Source: Bacteroidales bacterium (GTDB lineage: Bacteria; Bacteroidota; Bacteroidia; Bacteroidales; Muribaculaceae). Taken from it: a stretch of 45,830 bases of DNA. The translations under genes and the position numbers were made by a program. The notes under the pieces are model-generated. The model was not told where the DNA came from, did not search any database, and saw nothing but the letters and a program-made list of their open reading frames with translations. The stretch spans positions 14,945 to 60,774 of the forward strand of contig JAJBUG010000004.1 in NCBI GenBank assembly GCA_020860515.1. The letters are read 5' to 3'. Of this stretch, positions 1 to 8,767 are shown piece after piece (the first letter of the stretch is position 1; every line of letters begins with the position of its first letter).

Positions 1-2
1 CT

Positions 3-170
3 ATGGCCGCCTCGGATAATAGTGGCCATAGGGATGGCCATGGCTGCGATGCTATGGCCGCCTCGGATAATAGTGGCCATAGGGATGGCCATGGCTGCGA
101 TGCTATAGCCGGCTCGGATAATAGTGGCCACAGGGATGGCCATGGCAGCGATGCTATGGCCGGCTCGGAG
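3..170 (+). repeat. 51-bp in-frame tandem repeat (three full copies plus a partial fourth)
   Basis: Units lie at 3-53, 54-104 and 105-155, with a broken copy from 156. Units 1 and 2 are identical; unit 3 differs at a few positions. The 51-bp length keeps the frame, so gain or loss of units changes the linker length of the AraC-type protein without breaking it. Identity at the DNA level points to recent expansion by slippage or recombination. More units may lie to the left of the window. Confidence 0.9.
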
Positions 171-554
171 GCTGCCGTGCCCTCAGCGTCAGCTGAGGTT
201 GACCATGAGCTGAGCCAGCTCTATTCCCGCATCATCGCCATCCTCAATTCCAATGCCGAAATCTACGACCCTGGCTTCACAGTGACGCGCCTCGCCGAGC
301 TCTTAGATGTGCACCCGCGACGAGTGTCGCAAGCCATCAACGACATTGGCGAAAAAAATTTTGCCACCCTGCTGGCAGAATATCGCGTGCGCGAAGCATG
401 CCGCCGCATAGCAGACCAGGCCAAGTACGGCCGCTACACAATCGGAGCCATTGCTGAGGGAGTGGGATTCCAGAGCCGCACCAATTTCTCATCGGTGTTC
501 AAGCGAGTGACGGGGCTAACGCCCAGCGAATTCCTGGCAATGTCGAGAAAATAA
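3..554 (+). CDS. AraC-family transcriptional regulator, C-terminal part (5' end cut by window)
   Basis: The last ~100 residues form a typical AraC/XylS double helix-turn-helix: a first helix pair around 'TRLAELLDVHPRRVSQAIN' and the family hallmark 'FKRVTGLTPSEF' near the end. The protein should bind DNA and activate transcription. What it senses is unknown because the N-terminal part is outside the window or absent. Residues 1-51 are three copies of a 17-residue His/Gly/Asp-rich repeat, followed by a short Ala/Ser linker. The open frame runs to the window edge, so the ATG at position 3 is probably not the real start. Bacteroidales often carry such domains at the end of larger sensor proteins, and this may be one. 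The DNA-binding domain is sure; the full architecture is not. Confidence 0.75.
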   Translation: MAASDNSGHRDGHGCDAMAASDNSGHRDGHGCDAIAGSDNSGHRDGHGSDAMAGSEAAVPSASAEVDHELSQLYSRIIAILNSNAEIYDPGFTVTRLAELLDVHPRRVSQAINDIGEKNFATLLAEYRVREACRRIADQAKYGRYTIGAIAEGVGFQSRTNFSSVFKRVTGLTPSEFLAMSRK

Positions 555-597
555 TTGTGCGAAGCACAGCTTCACCTCAGCAACCCCATCCGGCTCC

Positions 598-639
598 CGT
601 AAAACGTAAAACCAAAACGTAAAACACAAAACGTAAAAC
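598..639 (+). repeat. A-rich intergenic micro-repeat, four copies of CGTAAAAC
   Basis: The octamer CGTAAAAC occurs at 598-605, 605-612, 618-625 and 632-639 in the gap between the AraC-type gene and phoH. A related run (GTTTTACGTTTTAAG) lies before menG near 2660. It is not palindromic and does not look like a protein site array. No function is clear. Confidence 0.55.
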
Positions 640-671
640 ACAAAACCAAGAGAGATTAATTGTTGTTATTG

Positions 672-702
672 TTGTAAGGATTGTAGAAATTTTGTAATTT
701 TG
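672..702 (+). promoter_or_regulatory. Bacteroidetes-type promoter for the phoH operon
   Basis: TTG at 672-674 (-33 element) is followed after 20 bases by TAATTTTG at 695-702, which fits the TAnnTTTG -7 consensus. Transcription would start near 708, giving a leader of about 20 bases before the phoH ATG at 731. Spacing and position both fit. Confidence 0.7.
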
Positions 703-730
703 CACTGAGATTTCTCAACTATTTGTATTT

Positions 731-1726
731 ATGATAGAACGCATCATAATTATCGACAAGGTGGACCCGATTACTTTCTACGGTGTCAACAACAGCAACA
801 TGCACCTTATTCGCAACCTCTTCCCGAAGTTGCGCATTGCCGCGCGCGGGTCGGTGATCAAGGTCATTGGCGAGGAGGGCGAGACTGCCGACTTCGAGAA
901 GAAGATGAAGCAAATCGAGGACCATGCCGAGAAATACAACAAGCTTACCGAGGAGGCCATCCTCGACATCATCCATGGCGAGGCCCCCAAGGAGATGAAG
1001 CACGACGATGTGATCATCTACGGCGTAAACGGCAAGCCTATCACTGGCCGCACTCCCAACCAGCAAAAGCTGGTGGATGCCATCAACAAGTATGACCTCA
1101 CGTTCGCCCTCGGCCCAGCCGGCACGGGCAAAACCTACATAGCCATAGCAATGGCTGTGCGAATGCTCAAAAACCGCGAGATACGCAAGATTATCCTGTC
1201 GCGCCCAGCCGTGGAGGCAGGCGAAAAGCTTGGGTTCCTGCCCGGCGATATGAAAGACAAGATTGACCCCTATCTGCAGCCGCTCTACGATGCTCTTGAG
1301 GATATGATTCCCAGCCCAAAGCTCAAGGAATACATGGATGCCAAGACCATCCAAATTGCCCCCTTGGCCTTCATGCGCGGCCGAACGCTCAACGACGCTG
1401 TAATCGTGCTCGACGAGGCCCAGAATACCACCACCCACCAAATCAAGATGTTCCTTACGCGCCTTGGAATGAACGCCAAGATGATAATCACAGGCGACAT
1501 CACCCAGATCGACCTGCCCCGCAGCGTAGGCAGCGGCTTGGTGCAGGCCCTGAAGGTGCTTCGCGATGTGAATGGCATCGGCAAGGTGGAGTTCAGCAAG
1601 AAGGACATCATCCGCCATCAGCTGGTGCAGAAGATCGTTGAAGCTTACGAAAAATACGACAATAATAATCAATCAAATAATCACGACAATGAAAACACTG
1701 ACCAAGACCGACTTCCACTTTCCTAA
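731..1726 (+). CDS. phoH: PhoH family ATPase
   Basis: The protein of 331 residues carries a Walker A motif (GPAGTGKT, about 128-135) and a Walker B (VIVLDEAQN, about 224-232), with the '[16 protein letters not shown]' stretch typical of PhoH-like P-loop proteins. The family binds ATP and is linked to RNA metabolism and phosphate starvation; the exact reaction in Bacteroidetes is not settled. The N-terminal third resembles the KH-like region of the PhoH/PhoL group. A well-placed promoter lies upstream. Its 3' end overlaps purC by 38 bases, so the two are very likely one transcript. Confidence 0.93.
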   Translation: MIERIIIIDKVDPITFYGVNNSNMHLIRNLFPKLRIAARGSVIKVIGEEGETADFEKKMKQIEDHAEKYNKLTEEAILDIIHGEAPKEMKHDDVIIYGVNGKPITGRTPNQQKLVDAINKYDLTFALGPAGTGKTYIAIAMAVRMLKNREIRKIILSRPAVEAGEKLGFLPGDMKDKIDPYLQPLYDALEDMIPSPKLKEYMDAKTIQIAPLAFMRGRTLNDAVIVLDEAQNTTTHQIKMFLTRLGMNAKMIITGDITQIDLPRSVGSGLVQALKVLRDVNGIGKVEFSKKDIIRHQLVQKIVEAYEKYDNNNQSNNHDNENTDQDRLPLS

Positions 1727-2642
1727 GCAAATGAGCGTGTACCACGGCAAGGTGCGCGACGTATATGACATCAACGACGAGCTGCTGGTGATGGTGGCCA
1801 CCGACCGCATCTCAGCCTTTGATGTGATACTGCCCAAGGGCATCCCCTACAAGGGCCAGGTGCTCAACCAAATCGCAGCCAAATTCCTGGATGCTACCGC
1901 CGATGTGGTGCCCAACTGGAAGGTGGCTACCCCCGACCCTATGGTCACTGTCGGCCTGAAGGCTGAGGGATTCAAGGTGGAAACGATCATTCGCGGCTAT
2001 CTCACTGGCAGCGCTTGGCGCGAATATGCAGCTGGCTGCCGCGAAATCTGCGGCGTGAAGCTCCCCGACGGCATGAAGGAGAACCAAAAATTCCCCGAGC
2101 CCATCATTACCCCCACCACTAAGGCCGACGAAGGCCACGACGAGAACATCAGCCGTGAAGAAATCATAGCCCGCGGCATCGTCAGCGAGGAAGACTACAA
2201 GGTGATGGAGGACTACACCCGCAAGCTCTTCGAGATTGGCACCCAGATGGCTGCCGACAAAGGCCTGATTCTCGTTGACACTAAATATGAATTTGGCAAG
2301 CGCGAAGGCAAGGTGATCCTCATTGACGAAATACACACCCCCGACAGCAGCCGCTATTTCTATGCCGACACCTACGAGAAGCTCTTCCTCGAAGGCAAGC
2401 CTCAGCGCCAGCTCAGCAAGGAATTTGTGCGCCAATGGCTGATCGAGCATGGCTTCATGGGCAAGGCTGGTCAGGTAGTGCCCGACATGAGCGACGAGTT
2501 TATCCAGAGCGTCAGCGACCGATACATTGAACTCTACGAGCATATCACTGGCGAGAAATTCGTAAAGGCTCCCGAGGAGAACCTTGACGACCGCATCGCC
2601 AAAAACGTGCTCGACTGCCTTACCACTCTAAGCCTTGTATAA
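1689..2642 (+). CDS. purC: Phosphoribosylaminoimidazole-succinocarboxamide synthase (SAICAR synthetase)
   Basis: PurC joins aspartate to carboxyaminoimidazole ribotide with ATP in purine synthesis, in the cytoplasm. The signature 'HGKVRDVYD' near the N-terminus and '[20 protein letters not shown]' after it are diagnostic, as is '[12 protein letters not shown]' for the substrate site. I chose the ATG at 1689 because the protein then begins '[12 protein letters not shown]' and has 317 residues, the usual length for Bacteroidetes PurC. The frame stays open upstream inside phoH, but that extension is basic and unlike the family. It overlaps the phoH end and precedes menG by 35 bases. Confidence 0.96.
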   Translation: MKTLTKTDFHFPKQMSVYHGKVRDVYDINDELLVMVATDRISAFDVILPKGIPYKGQVLNQIAAKFLDATADVVPNWKVATPDPMVTVGLKAEGFKVETIIRGYLTGSAWREYAAGCREICGVKLPDGMKENQKFPEPIITPTTKADEGHDENISREEIIARGIVSEEDYKVMEDYTRKLFEIGTQMAADKGLILVDTKYEFGKREGKVILIDEIHTPDSSRYFYADTYEKLFLEGKPQRQLSKEFVRQWLIEHGFMGKAGQVVPDMSDEFIQSVSDRYIELYEHITGEKFVKAPEENLDDRIAKNVLDCLTTLSLV

Positions 2643-2677
2643 AGGCGTTTTAAGTTTTTCGTTTTACGTTTTAAGAA

Positions 2678-3445
2678 ATGGGAGTAAATCCTTACGACAA
2701 CGATACCCGAGGAAAAGGCGAACAGGTGAGGGAGATGTTTGACAACATCGCCCCCACCTATGATTTTATGAATCGAGCAATGACCATGGGCATCGACAAG
2801 CGCTGGCGCCGACGCCTAATCAAAGAACTGACCAAGCGCCTCGACGCTCAGAAGCCATGCAAGATTCTCGACGTGGCTACTGGCACTGGCGACCTGGCCA
2901 TCCTTATCGCCAAGAAAATCCCTCATGCCCAGGTCACCGGCATCGACCTCTCGGAAAAAATGGTGGATATTGGCCGGGAAAAGGTGACTGTGGAGAAGCT
3001 TTACGACCGCATCACACTGGGCATTGGCGACTGCCTGGCGCTCCCATTTGCCGACAACTCATTCGATGCCATCACCGTGGCGTTCGGCGTGCGCAATTTC
3101 GAACGCCTCAATGATGGTTACGCCGAGATGCTGCGCGTGCTGAAGCCCGAGGGCACGATGGCTGTGCTCGAACTTACGATTCCCACCAATATCCTGGCTT
3201 TGCCTCTCTACAAGGTATATACCGGACAAATCATACCGCGCGCCGGCAAGATGGTGAGCCACGATAATGCTGCCTACAGCTATCTGCCACAAAGCATCGA
3301 GGCTATGCCACAAGGGCCCGAAATGGACAATATAATACGCGACATCGGATTCGCCAACGTAAGCCATATCCCTCTGACATTCGGTTCCTGCACCATCTAC
3401 CTTGGTTCCAAACCGAAACAACGGAAAAACCTCCAAGAAGATTAA
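2678..3445 (+). CDS. menG: Demethylmenaquinone methyltransferase
   Basis: This is a class I SAM-dependent methyltransferase of the UbiE/MenG family (255 residues). It carries the family's N-terminal 'MFDNIAPTYDFMNRAMTMG' block, the SAM-binding 'ILDVATGTGDLAI' motif (about residues 63-75) and 'FGVRNFE'. It makes the last methylation of menaquinone, the main quinone of anaerobic Bacteroidales, so the menG name is preferred to ubiE. It follows purC closely in the same direction and ends 41 bases before the next gene. Confidence 0.95.
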   Translation: MGVNPYDNDTRGKGEQVREMFDNIAPTYDFMNRAMTMGIDKRWRRRLIKELTKRLDAQKPCKILDVATGTGDLAILIAKKIPHAQVTGIDLSEKMVDIGREKVTVEKLYDRITLGIGDCLALPFADNSFDAITVAFGVRNFERLNDGYAEMLRVLKPEGTMAVLELTIPTNILALPLYKVYTGQIIPRAGKMVSHDNAAYSYLPQSIEAMPQGPEMDNIIRDIGFANVSHIPLTFGSCTIYLGSKPKQRKNLQED

Positions 3446-3485
3446 TCAAGGCTCACTCTACTTTCAAACCGCAAACCAATCACAC

Positions 3486-4805
3486 ATGCGCCTACTTTCT
3501 GCTATTGCTACGTGGCTTGTTGCCACCTCGGCCTGGGCACAGGCTATGTATTTCGATTCATCTACAGTTCCAGCCGCTGACGCCGACTCTATCGGAGCCT
3601 ACCAGTCACTGGCCGACTCGCTTATTGCCGAGGGCTATGCCCCCGACACTCTGATGAGTCTGGCTCCACTGCCTAAGCAGATGTTTATGCCTCCTGTTTT
3701 CCGCAGCTATGAGCTGGACCAGCACGATCCGCTGACCCCAGATTACTCAGGCGACCCCAACATGCGCTGGGTTGAGGATGCCATATCAGGCCAGCGCAGG
3801 ATGCAGAATTTCCAGCAGCGCATGATGGTAGGCGCGCCTTGGCTGGTGAAGTACAACTACGACAACCTGCCCGAGCCTCCCAAGGAATATGTGGCCATTA
3901 TCAATCCCGAGGACCATACCATCACTATCGATGAGATTTCAGGTGTGCCCGAAGATCCATTGATTGAAACCACCGAGGTAAAGAAGAAGCATTGGCTCAA
4001 GACCTTCAATGCATCGCTGCAGTTCAGCCAAGCCTATATCAGCCCCAACTGGTACCAAGGCGGCAACAACAACCTCAACGCCCTGCTCGACCTCTATTAT
4101 AATGTCAAGCTCAACCAGACTTTCCACCCAAAGCTGCTGTTTGAGACCACTTTCCAATATAAATTGGGCGTTAACAATGCCCCCGACGACACTCTGCGCA
4201 CCTACAATATCAGCACCGATGTTTTCCAAATCAATTCGGTGTTCGGTTACAAGGCTGCCAACAATTGGTACTATTCGGTCACAGGCCAATTCAAGACCCA
4301 GCTGCTGAATGCCTACCCCACCAATAGCAACGAACTGAAATCGGCCTTCCTGTCGCCTGGCGAACTCAACATCGGTCTTGGTATGACTTACAACTATACC
4401 AACCCGCCTAAGACTGTGCAAGTGGATGTGTCGATCAACCCGCTCTCTTACAACCTGGCCATTTGTACCAACAATCGACTCGACCCCACGGCCTACGGCG
4501 TAGATGCTGGCCATCATTACAAGAGCACTTTCGGTAGCAACCTCGAGTGCAAACTGGCTTGGAAGATTAGCGAGACCATTTCCTTCAGCTCGCGTCTATT
4601 CGGATTTACTGACTACGACCGAGCGTATGCCGACTGGGAGAACACCCTGGTGTTTCAGTTGACCAAGTTTATGACCACCCAGGTCTATGCTAACTTCCGC
4701 TACGACACCGACACTCCCCCCGTGACCGATGAAAAGAAATGGAAGAAGCTGCAGGTGAAAGAAATCCTCTCGATCGGCTTCGCCTACAAATTCAGTACCA
4801 TGTAA
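3486..4805 (+). CDS. DUF3078-type outer-membrane protein
   Basis: A signal peptide starts at the ATG at 3486 ('MRLLSAIATWLVATSAWAQA'). An upstream in-frame start at 3402 would overlap menG and spoil the signal, so I reject it. The mature protein (about 420 residues) has a Pro-rich N-terminal part. It then has the region 'FSQAYISPNWYQGGNNN' followed by alternating aromatic beta-strands up to a terminal 'GFAYKF', as in DUF3078 proteins of Bacteroidetes. These are expected to form an outer-membrane beta-barrel or barrel-associated fold; their function is unknown. Confidence 0.82.
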   Translation: MRLLSAIATWLVATSAWAQAMYFDSSTVPAADADSIGAYQSLADSLIAEGYAPDTLMSLAPLPKQMFMPPVFRSYELDQHDPLTPDYSGDPNMRWVEDAISGQRRMQNFQQRMMVGAPWLVKYNYDNLPEPPKEYVAIINPEDHTITIDEISGVPEDPLIETTEVKKKHWLKTFNASLQFSQAYISPNWYQGGNNNLNALLDLYYNVKLNQTFHPKLLFETTFQYKLGVNNAPDDTLRTYNISTDVFQINSVFGYKAANNWYYSVTGQFKTQLLNAYPTNSNELKSAFLSPGELNIGLGMTYNYTNPPKTVQVDVSINPLSYNLAICTNNRLDPTAYGVDAGHHYKSTFGSNLECKLAWKISETISFSSRLFGFTDYDRAYADWENTLVFQLTKFMTTQVYANFRYDTDTPPVTDEKKWKKLQVKEILSIGFAYKFSTM

Positions 4806-4865
4806 ACCCTGCGAGGTTCACATAACCCAAAAGCTACAAAAACACAAAAATATTCTAATCCTACT

Positions 4866-5363
4866 ATGCGATTACTCCTCTCCTTATTAGTATTGCTGCC
4901 GCTCTTAGCGGCAGCACAATGGAATAGTGAGAGCGCACGAGTGGCGCTCGATGGAAGGCAATTGGATGCTGTGGAGGGGGTGTGGCAATTCCCCGATGAT
5001 GGAGCCACTCTGCTCATCGTGCAAGCCACAGCCACAACCTACGACATCATTATGCTCGACTCCCCGCGCCTCGACCTTGCACCTGGCGTGAAAATCGGCT
5101 CTGCCACCGTGGCTCCCGGCGAGGGCACTTACGACGCACACCTCGACAACAAGCAGGTGGGCAGCGGCGTGAAGAAATCCAAGGCCGTGCTCACAGTGAA
5201 AGATGGAATATTGAAGTTCAAGCCTTACAGCGAGGGTTGGAGCGTGTCGCTGCGGCGATGGCTCCCCTATTTCCGAAAAATCACCGTGAAGGAGAACCAC
5301 AAGCCCGACGGGCTCACAGGTGCCCAGCGCATATATCCACCCACCTTCAAGCCTATCCTATGA
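4866..5363 (+). CDS. Conserved exported protein of unknown function
   Basis: A clear signal peptide ('MRLLLSLLVLLPLLAAAQW') leads a 165-residue protein predicted to be periplasmic or surface-facing. The core contains 'GVWQFPDDGATLLI' and ends with 'GAQRIYPP', a layout I associate with small conserved Bacteroidales proteins of beta-rich, lipocalin-like appearance. I do not recognise a named family with certainty. Its stop codon overlaps the next start (ATGA at 5360-5363), so the two are translationally coupled. Confidence 0.7.
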   Translation: MRLLLSLLVLLPLLAAAQWNSESARVALDGRQLDAVEGVWQFPDDGATLLIVQATATTYDIIMLDSPRLDLAPGVKIGSATVAPGEGTYDAHLDNKQVGSGVKKSKAVLTVKDGILKFKPYSEGWSVSLRRWLPYFRKITVKENHKPDGLTGAQRIYPPTFKPIL

Positions 5364-5830
5364 AAAATCTTATCCTCGGTGCAATGCTGGTCTTTTCCCT
5401 CACATTATTTGCTCAGAAGACCACCCGCAGCAAGCTAAAGGCTGATTTCGCAGGCGCTACAATGGAGATGCCCCTAACTGTTGCTGACACGATTCCCCTT
5501 GACTCGGGCCAAGTCACGGTATCTGGCTATGAAAAATCGCTGCGCGCTACGGTTGAGAGTTTCTTCGTCACCAACCATACAGCCGACACGCTGAGCCAAG
5601 TGGGGCTGACAATCGAATACCGGGATATGAGCGGTCGGCAGCTTCATCAGCGCACCGAGACAGTGAAGCTAAGCCTGCCACCCAACTCCACGCGCATGGC
5701 TCGCATCTCAAGCTGGGACAAGCAAAAGGTATGGTACTACTATCTCACAGTGCCAACTCGCACTCGCAACTATCAGTCAACCCCTTACCGCGTGACTATC
5801 ACGCCCGTCTTCGCCATCAAAGACCCTTGA
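5360..5830 (+). CDS. Small exported protein, possible immunoglobulin-like fold
   Basis: The ATG at 5360 overlaps the previous stop and starts a signal peptide ('[19 protein letters not shown]'), giving 156 residues; an upstream start in the same frame would run through the previous gene and lose the signal. The mature part holds alternating beta-strand patterns ('[20 protein letters not shown]', '[14 protein letters not shown]'), as in FxLYD-like domains. Role unknown. Its 3' end overlaps the convergent recQ end by 14 bases, so transcripts from both sides meet here. Confidence 0.7.
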   Translation: MKNLILGAMLVFSLTLFAQKTTRSKLKADFAGATMEMPLTVADTIPLDSGQVTVSGYEKSLRATVESFFVTNHTADTLSQVGLTIEYRDMSGRQLHQRTETVKLSLPPNSTRMARISSWDKQKVWYYYLTVPTRTRNYQSTPYRVTITPVFAIKDP

Positions 5831-7682
5831 ATTTGCGGATGGCAGTTACGAAGATTGGGCCGAAACGCGGCAGTTTCTTTTCACCCACGCCAAGCACCTG
5901 GGCAAAATCCTCCATTGTGATAGGCTGTCGCTGAGCCATATCCTGCAGGCTGGCATCATTGAAAATCATATACGGCGGTATGCCAATTTTGGCAGCCTCG
6001 GCTTTGCGCACCTCTTTTAGGGTCTCGAATAGTTTCTTGGTCTGCTGAGCGCGAGTTTGCTGCGGGCTTGGCGTAGAGCTGGTGCGTTTGCGCGTCTTCC
6101 CTCCCTCAGTGGCAATCGGCATGGGAGGTTTCTGTGTGCGTTGATACTGACTCATCTCCACTCGGGCCGTTCCTCGCAGCACCTCCATGCCGTAGGGCGT
6201 CACGCTCAGTTTCTTGCCCCGGTCATAGTCGATGTCGATAAGGCCAAGCTGCAGCATCTGCATCATATAATATGTCCATTCGCTTTGGCTAAGGTCGCGC
6301 CCTGCGCCGTAGGTCTTAATCAGATGATAGCCAGCCTTGGCTATGTCGGCTCGTGCCGAGCCGCGCAGAATGTCGATGCACATGTAGGTGCCGATATTGC
6401 TGTTGGTGCGCAAGATTGCGCTCATGGCTTTTTGTGCCAGTATGGTGCCATCGATGCGGGCTGGAGGATTGATGCACACGTCGCAATTCTGGCAGTCGTG
6501 CTCCATCTTCTCGTTGAAGTAGCTAAGCAGCACTCGGCGGCGGCACACTGTGGCCTCGCAATAATCCTTCATGCGGTCGAGTTTGTCAAGGATTACGCTG
6601 CGTTGAGGCTCAGGACTTTGGTCAGCAAACTCCTTGCGGCGGATCACGTCGCCGAAGTTGTAGAACATTATAGCCTCAGCCTTCAACCCATCGCGCCCCG
6701 CACGGCCCACCTCCTGATAGTAGCTCTCCATGTTGCCCGGCATGTTGGCGTGGACTATCCAGCGGATGTTGCTCTTGTCGATGCCCATGCCAAAAGCCAC
6801 AGTGGCGCACACCACCTGCGCATCGCCTTGGATAAAGGCTTTTTGCGCTTGCTGGCGGCGTTCGGCGCTAAGGCCAGCGTGATAGCACACGCTGCGAAAT
6901 CCGCGCTCTTGCAATTCCTCGTCCATTTCCTCAGCCCCCTTGCGGCTCAGGGTATATACAATGCCCGAATCTGTAGGATATTTCTGGATTAGCTGAGTGA
7001 TGATGGCCATGCGCTTTACCTTGTTGGGCGTGGGCATCACCCGCAGCGAGATGTTGGGGCGGTCAAATGATGCTATGTGCACATAAGGATCCCTAAGCCT
7101 TAGCTGCTTGATTATGTCTTCGCGCGTAAGCTTGTCGGCCGTAGCAGTCAAGGCCACTACGGGGGTATCAGGGTAATGCTCCTTTATAATATTAAGTCGG
7201 GTGTATTCAGGGCGGAAGTCGTGGCCCCATTGTGATATGCAGTGAGCCTCATCGATGGCGAACATCGAAATCTTCAGGTCAGGCCGCGTACTCCACCATT
7301 CGATGTCTTTGATCAGGCGTTCGGGAGAGATATAAAGCAATTTGATATGGCCTTCGAATAAATGCTCCACCACCTGGCGCTCCTCCTCGGGACTCATCAT
7401 CGAATTGAGCGTGCAGGCAGGTATTCCATTGGCCATCAAGGCAGTCACCTGGTCGTGCATCAGTGCTATCAGTGGCGACACCACCACCGCGAACCCCTCT
7501 ATCATGATAGCCGGCAGCTGGTAGCAGAGGCTCTTGCCGCCGCCCGTGGGCATCAGAACAGTGGCATCGCGGCCCCGCACCACCTCAGTAATAATGTCGA
7601 GTTGGCCCGGCCGGAACTCCCTATATCCATAAAAGCGCTGCAGCATCGCCCGCGCCTGCTCTGCAATCTTCTCCTTTTCCAT
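5817..7682 (-). CDS. recQ: ATP-dependent DNA helicase RecQ
   Basis: The 621-residue protein has the full RecQ order: helicase motif I (MPTGGGKS, about residues 44-51), DEAH-box '[19 protein letters not shown]' and 'GRAGRDG' in motif VI. A zinc-binding set of four cysteines (ending 'CQNCDVC') comes next, then an RQC winged helix and a C-terminal HRDC-like segment ('[16 protein letters not shown]'). It unwinds DNA 3'-5' in recombination and fork repair. The ATG at 7682 is chosen because the upstream extension would translate the tRNA fragment. It lies just downstream of the tRNA terminator, so it is the host gene next to the attachment site. Confidence 0.96.
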   Translation of the reverse strand: MEKEKIAEQARAMLQRFYGYREFRPGQLDIITEVVRGRDATVLMPTGGGKSLCYQLPAIMIEGFAVVVSPLIALMHDQVTALMANGIPACTLNSMMSPEEERQVVEHLFEGHIKLLYISPERLIKDIEWWSTRPDLKISMFAIDEAHCISQWGHDFRPEYTRLNIIKEHYPDTPVVALTATADKLTREDIIKQLRLRDPYVHIASFDRPNISLRVMPTPNKVKRMAIITQLIQKYPTDSGIVYTLSRKGAEEMDEELQERGFRSVCYHAGLSAERRQQAQKAFIQGDAQVVCATVAFGMGIDKSNIRWIVHANMPGNMESYYQEVGRAGRDGLKAEAIMFYNFGDVIRRKEFADQSPEPQRSVILDKLDRMKDYCEATVCRRRVLLSYFNEKMEHDCQNCDVCINPPARIDGTILAQKAMSAILRTNSNIGTYMCIDILRGSARADIAKAGYHLIKTYGAGRDLSQSEWTYYMMQMLQLGLIDIDYDRGKKLSVTPYGMEVLRGTARVEMSQYQRTQKPPMPIATEGGKTRKRTSSTPSPQQTRAQQTKKLFETLKEVRKAEAAKIGIPPYMIFNDASLQDMAQRQPITMEDFAQVLGVGEKKLPRFGPIFVTAIRKFKGL

Positions 7683-7693
7683 AGCAATAAAAA

Positions 7694-7725
7694 CTAAAAA
7701 AGCATCTATCTCAGCTGATAGATGC
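7694..7725 (-). terminator. Rho-independent terminator of the former tRNA-Pro gene
   Basis: On the minus strand a perfect 9-bp stem (7725-7717 with 7710-7702, six-base loop) is followed directly by a T-run (7701 downward). It lies 9 bases after the tRNA 3' end and before recQ, as expected for the terminator of the original host tRNA. Confidence 0.8.
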
Positions 7726-7733
7726 CCTCTCAG

Positions 7734-7790
7734 TCGGGGTGACAGGATTCGAACCTGCGACCACCTGGTCCCAAACCAAGCAGAACCCCG
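7734..7790 (-). tRNA. Partial tRNA-Pro(TGG): prophage attL, lacking the D-arm
   Basis: Read on the minus strand, the 3' half of a tRNA-Pro is intact. It has an anticodon stem with loop TTTGGGA (anticodon TGG), T-arm 'GCAGGTTCGAATCCTGT' and acceptor strand 'CACCCCGA' with discriminator A at 7734; CCA is not encoded. Upstream of the anticodon stem the normal D-arm is missing, yet CGGGGTT at 7790-7784 can pair with the acceptor strand. This is what tRNA-targeted integration leaves on the side away from the restored gene, so 7734 to about 7779 is likely the att core. A working tRNA-Pro should exist at the right prophage end. Whether the 57-base form is transcribed is unknown. Confidence 0.8.
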
Positions 7791-7982
7791 ACACAAAGAG
7801 TTGGCACACAATGATTTGACATCAATTTATTTTATTTGCGCATAAATTCGCGCTAACACTGTTATTTTCAATGCTCGATTTTCCGCCCGGATCGGCGGAT
7901 TTTCGGACCAGGGAGGGCCGCGGAAAACCGCGCCGAACAAAACCGATTCCGCGAACTTTCCGCGAAGGCTGAGGGCGGAGGA

Positions 7983-8014
7983 TTTGCTTTTTTCACCATA
8001 ATTTGTTAATTTTG
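7983..8014 (+). promoter_or_regulatory. Rightward Bacteroidetes-type promoter at the prophage left end
   Basis: TTTG at 7983-7986, a 20-base spacer, and TAATTTTG at 8007-8014 match the consensus closely. The start would be near 8020, right at the stop codon of the minus-strand gene 8020-8265. The transcript would thus run antisense to that gene before reaching the small plus-strand ORFs at 8272 and 8477. Upstream (7791-7982) there are only short GC-rich hairpins and no gene. Confidence 0.6.
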
Positions 8015-8019
8015 CGGAA

Positions 8020-8265
8020 TCAAGGAAGGAGCTGAGCGTCCACCGAAAACTCAAGGCGGTTAGCCGTTGATTTGCCAGCGGCGCCATTGAAGACCGACAG
8101 CACCACGCCGCCTTTCTTTTCCACTTCCACACCGATGGAGAAGGACACCCTGACTTCGCTCGAATCAGGCCCGGCAGATGAAATCTTGACACCGGCAGCC
8201 TGGGCATCCTTGAGGCCCTGGGCCACATCCAAAAGCGACTGCTTTATAAATTCATTAATTTTCAT
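8020..8265 (-). CDS. Small protein resembling trypsin-co-occurring domain 2 (trypco2-like)
   Basis: This 81-residue protein has an N-terminal helix ('INEFIKQSLLDVAQGLKDA') followed by a beta-rich part ('VRVSFSIGVEVEKKGGVV ... ANRLEFSVDAQL'). That layout recalls trypco2-type proteins, which accompany proteases in bacterial effector or conflict loci. The match is from memory of the pattern only. It is the first gene inside the left attachment site and reads toward it. An antisense promoter starts at its stop codon. It could also be a generic phage-end accessory gene. Confidence 0.55.
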   Translation of the reverse strand: MKINEFIKQSLLDVAQGLKDAQAAGVKISSAGPDSSEVRVSFSIGVEVEKKGGVVLSVFNGAAGKSTANRLEFSVDAQLLP

Positions 8266-8271
8266 GACAGC

Positions 8272-8439
8272 ATGAATGAAGAGAAACCTTTAAAGGAGGC
8301 AAAGCCTCCTTTGATAGCGAGGATCATCAGATGGCTGCTTCTCCATCCGGTGAAATGGCTCGTGGCGAAAGCGCAACAGATAGTCGACGCTTTGCCCGAT
8401 CCGGATGAGATATTCGAAAGCTCCAACCGAAGAAAATGA
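8272..8439 (+). CDS. Small 55-residue protein with amphipathic or membrane-edge helix
   Basis: The frame begins with Met-Asn-Glu-Glu-Lys and contains 'LIARIIRWLLLHPVKWLVAK', a strongly amphipathic segment with Trp and basic residues, then an acidic tail. It may sit at the inner face of the membrane. It lies on the plus strand just after the divergent 8020-8265 gene and is downstream of the promoter at 7983-8014. No function is recognised. A perfect hairpin covers codons 7-14. Confidence 0.45.
   Translation: MNEEKPLKEAKPPLIARIIRWLLLHPVKWLVAKAQQIVDALPDPDEIFESSNRRK
8292..8312 (+). promoter_or_regulatory. Perfect 9-bp hairpin burying an AGGAGG sequence inside the 8272 ORF
   Basis: Arms 8292-8300 and 8304-8312 pair fully around a three-base loop. 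The left arm holds AAAGGAGG. It could slow ribosomes or act in transcript folding; no U-run follows, so it is not a standard terminator. Confidence 0.45.
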
Positions 8440-8476
8440 CCACATAGTAAAATGCTTTCAATATTCATTTTAACTC

Positions 8477-8689
8477 ATGAAGAAAAAAGAACTGAATTCA
8501 ATACTCGAGAACGACAAGCTGCTCAGGCTCGAGTGCGCCAGGATTGCGCTGGCGGCGACAAAGAACCGATCAGTGGAGCCATCCGACTGGTACATTGACG
8601 AGATCGTGATAATTGCCCAGTGGCTCTACCAGTTCGTGACCACAGGCGACTACGATCTCAAATTCAAATCAAAAAGACGCGACGCATAA
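8477..8689 (+). CDS. Small hypothetical phage protein
   Basis: This 70-residue protein is helical and charged at both ends ('MKKKELNSILENDKLLRLEC', ending in KSKRRDA). It has no motif I recognise. It is the last plus-strand gene before the convergent repressor gene, whose stop lies 79 bases away. It may share the transcript of the 8272 ORF. The codon pattern is like its neighbours, which favours a real gene. Confidence 0.55.
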   Translation: MKKKELNSILENDKLLRLECARIALAATKNRSVEPSDWYIDEIVIIAQWLYQFVTTGDYDLKFKSKRRDA

Positions 8690-8767
8690 CAAGCATCATT
8701 ATTTTTTCATCTTTTTTACCATTTCAAGGAACCATCTGGGAGCCGGGGGCCGGGAGAGCCGCCGGCT

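Noticed and set aside
719..1672. Minus-strand frame of 317 codons over phoH
   Set aside because: phoH on the plus strand has clear Walker motifs and a promoter.
7734..7790. Functional complete tRNA-Pro gene
   Set aside because: There is no D-arm and the total length is 57 bases; it fits an attachment-site remnant.
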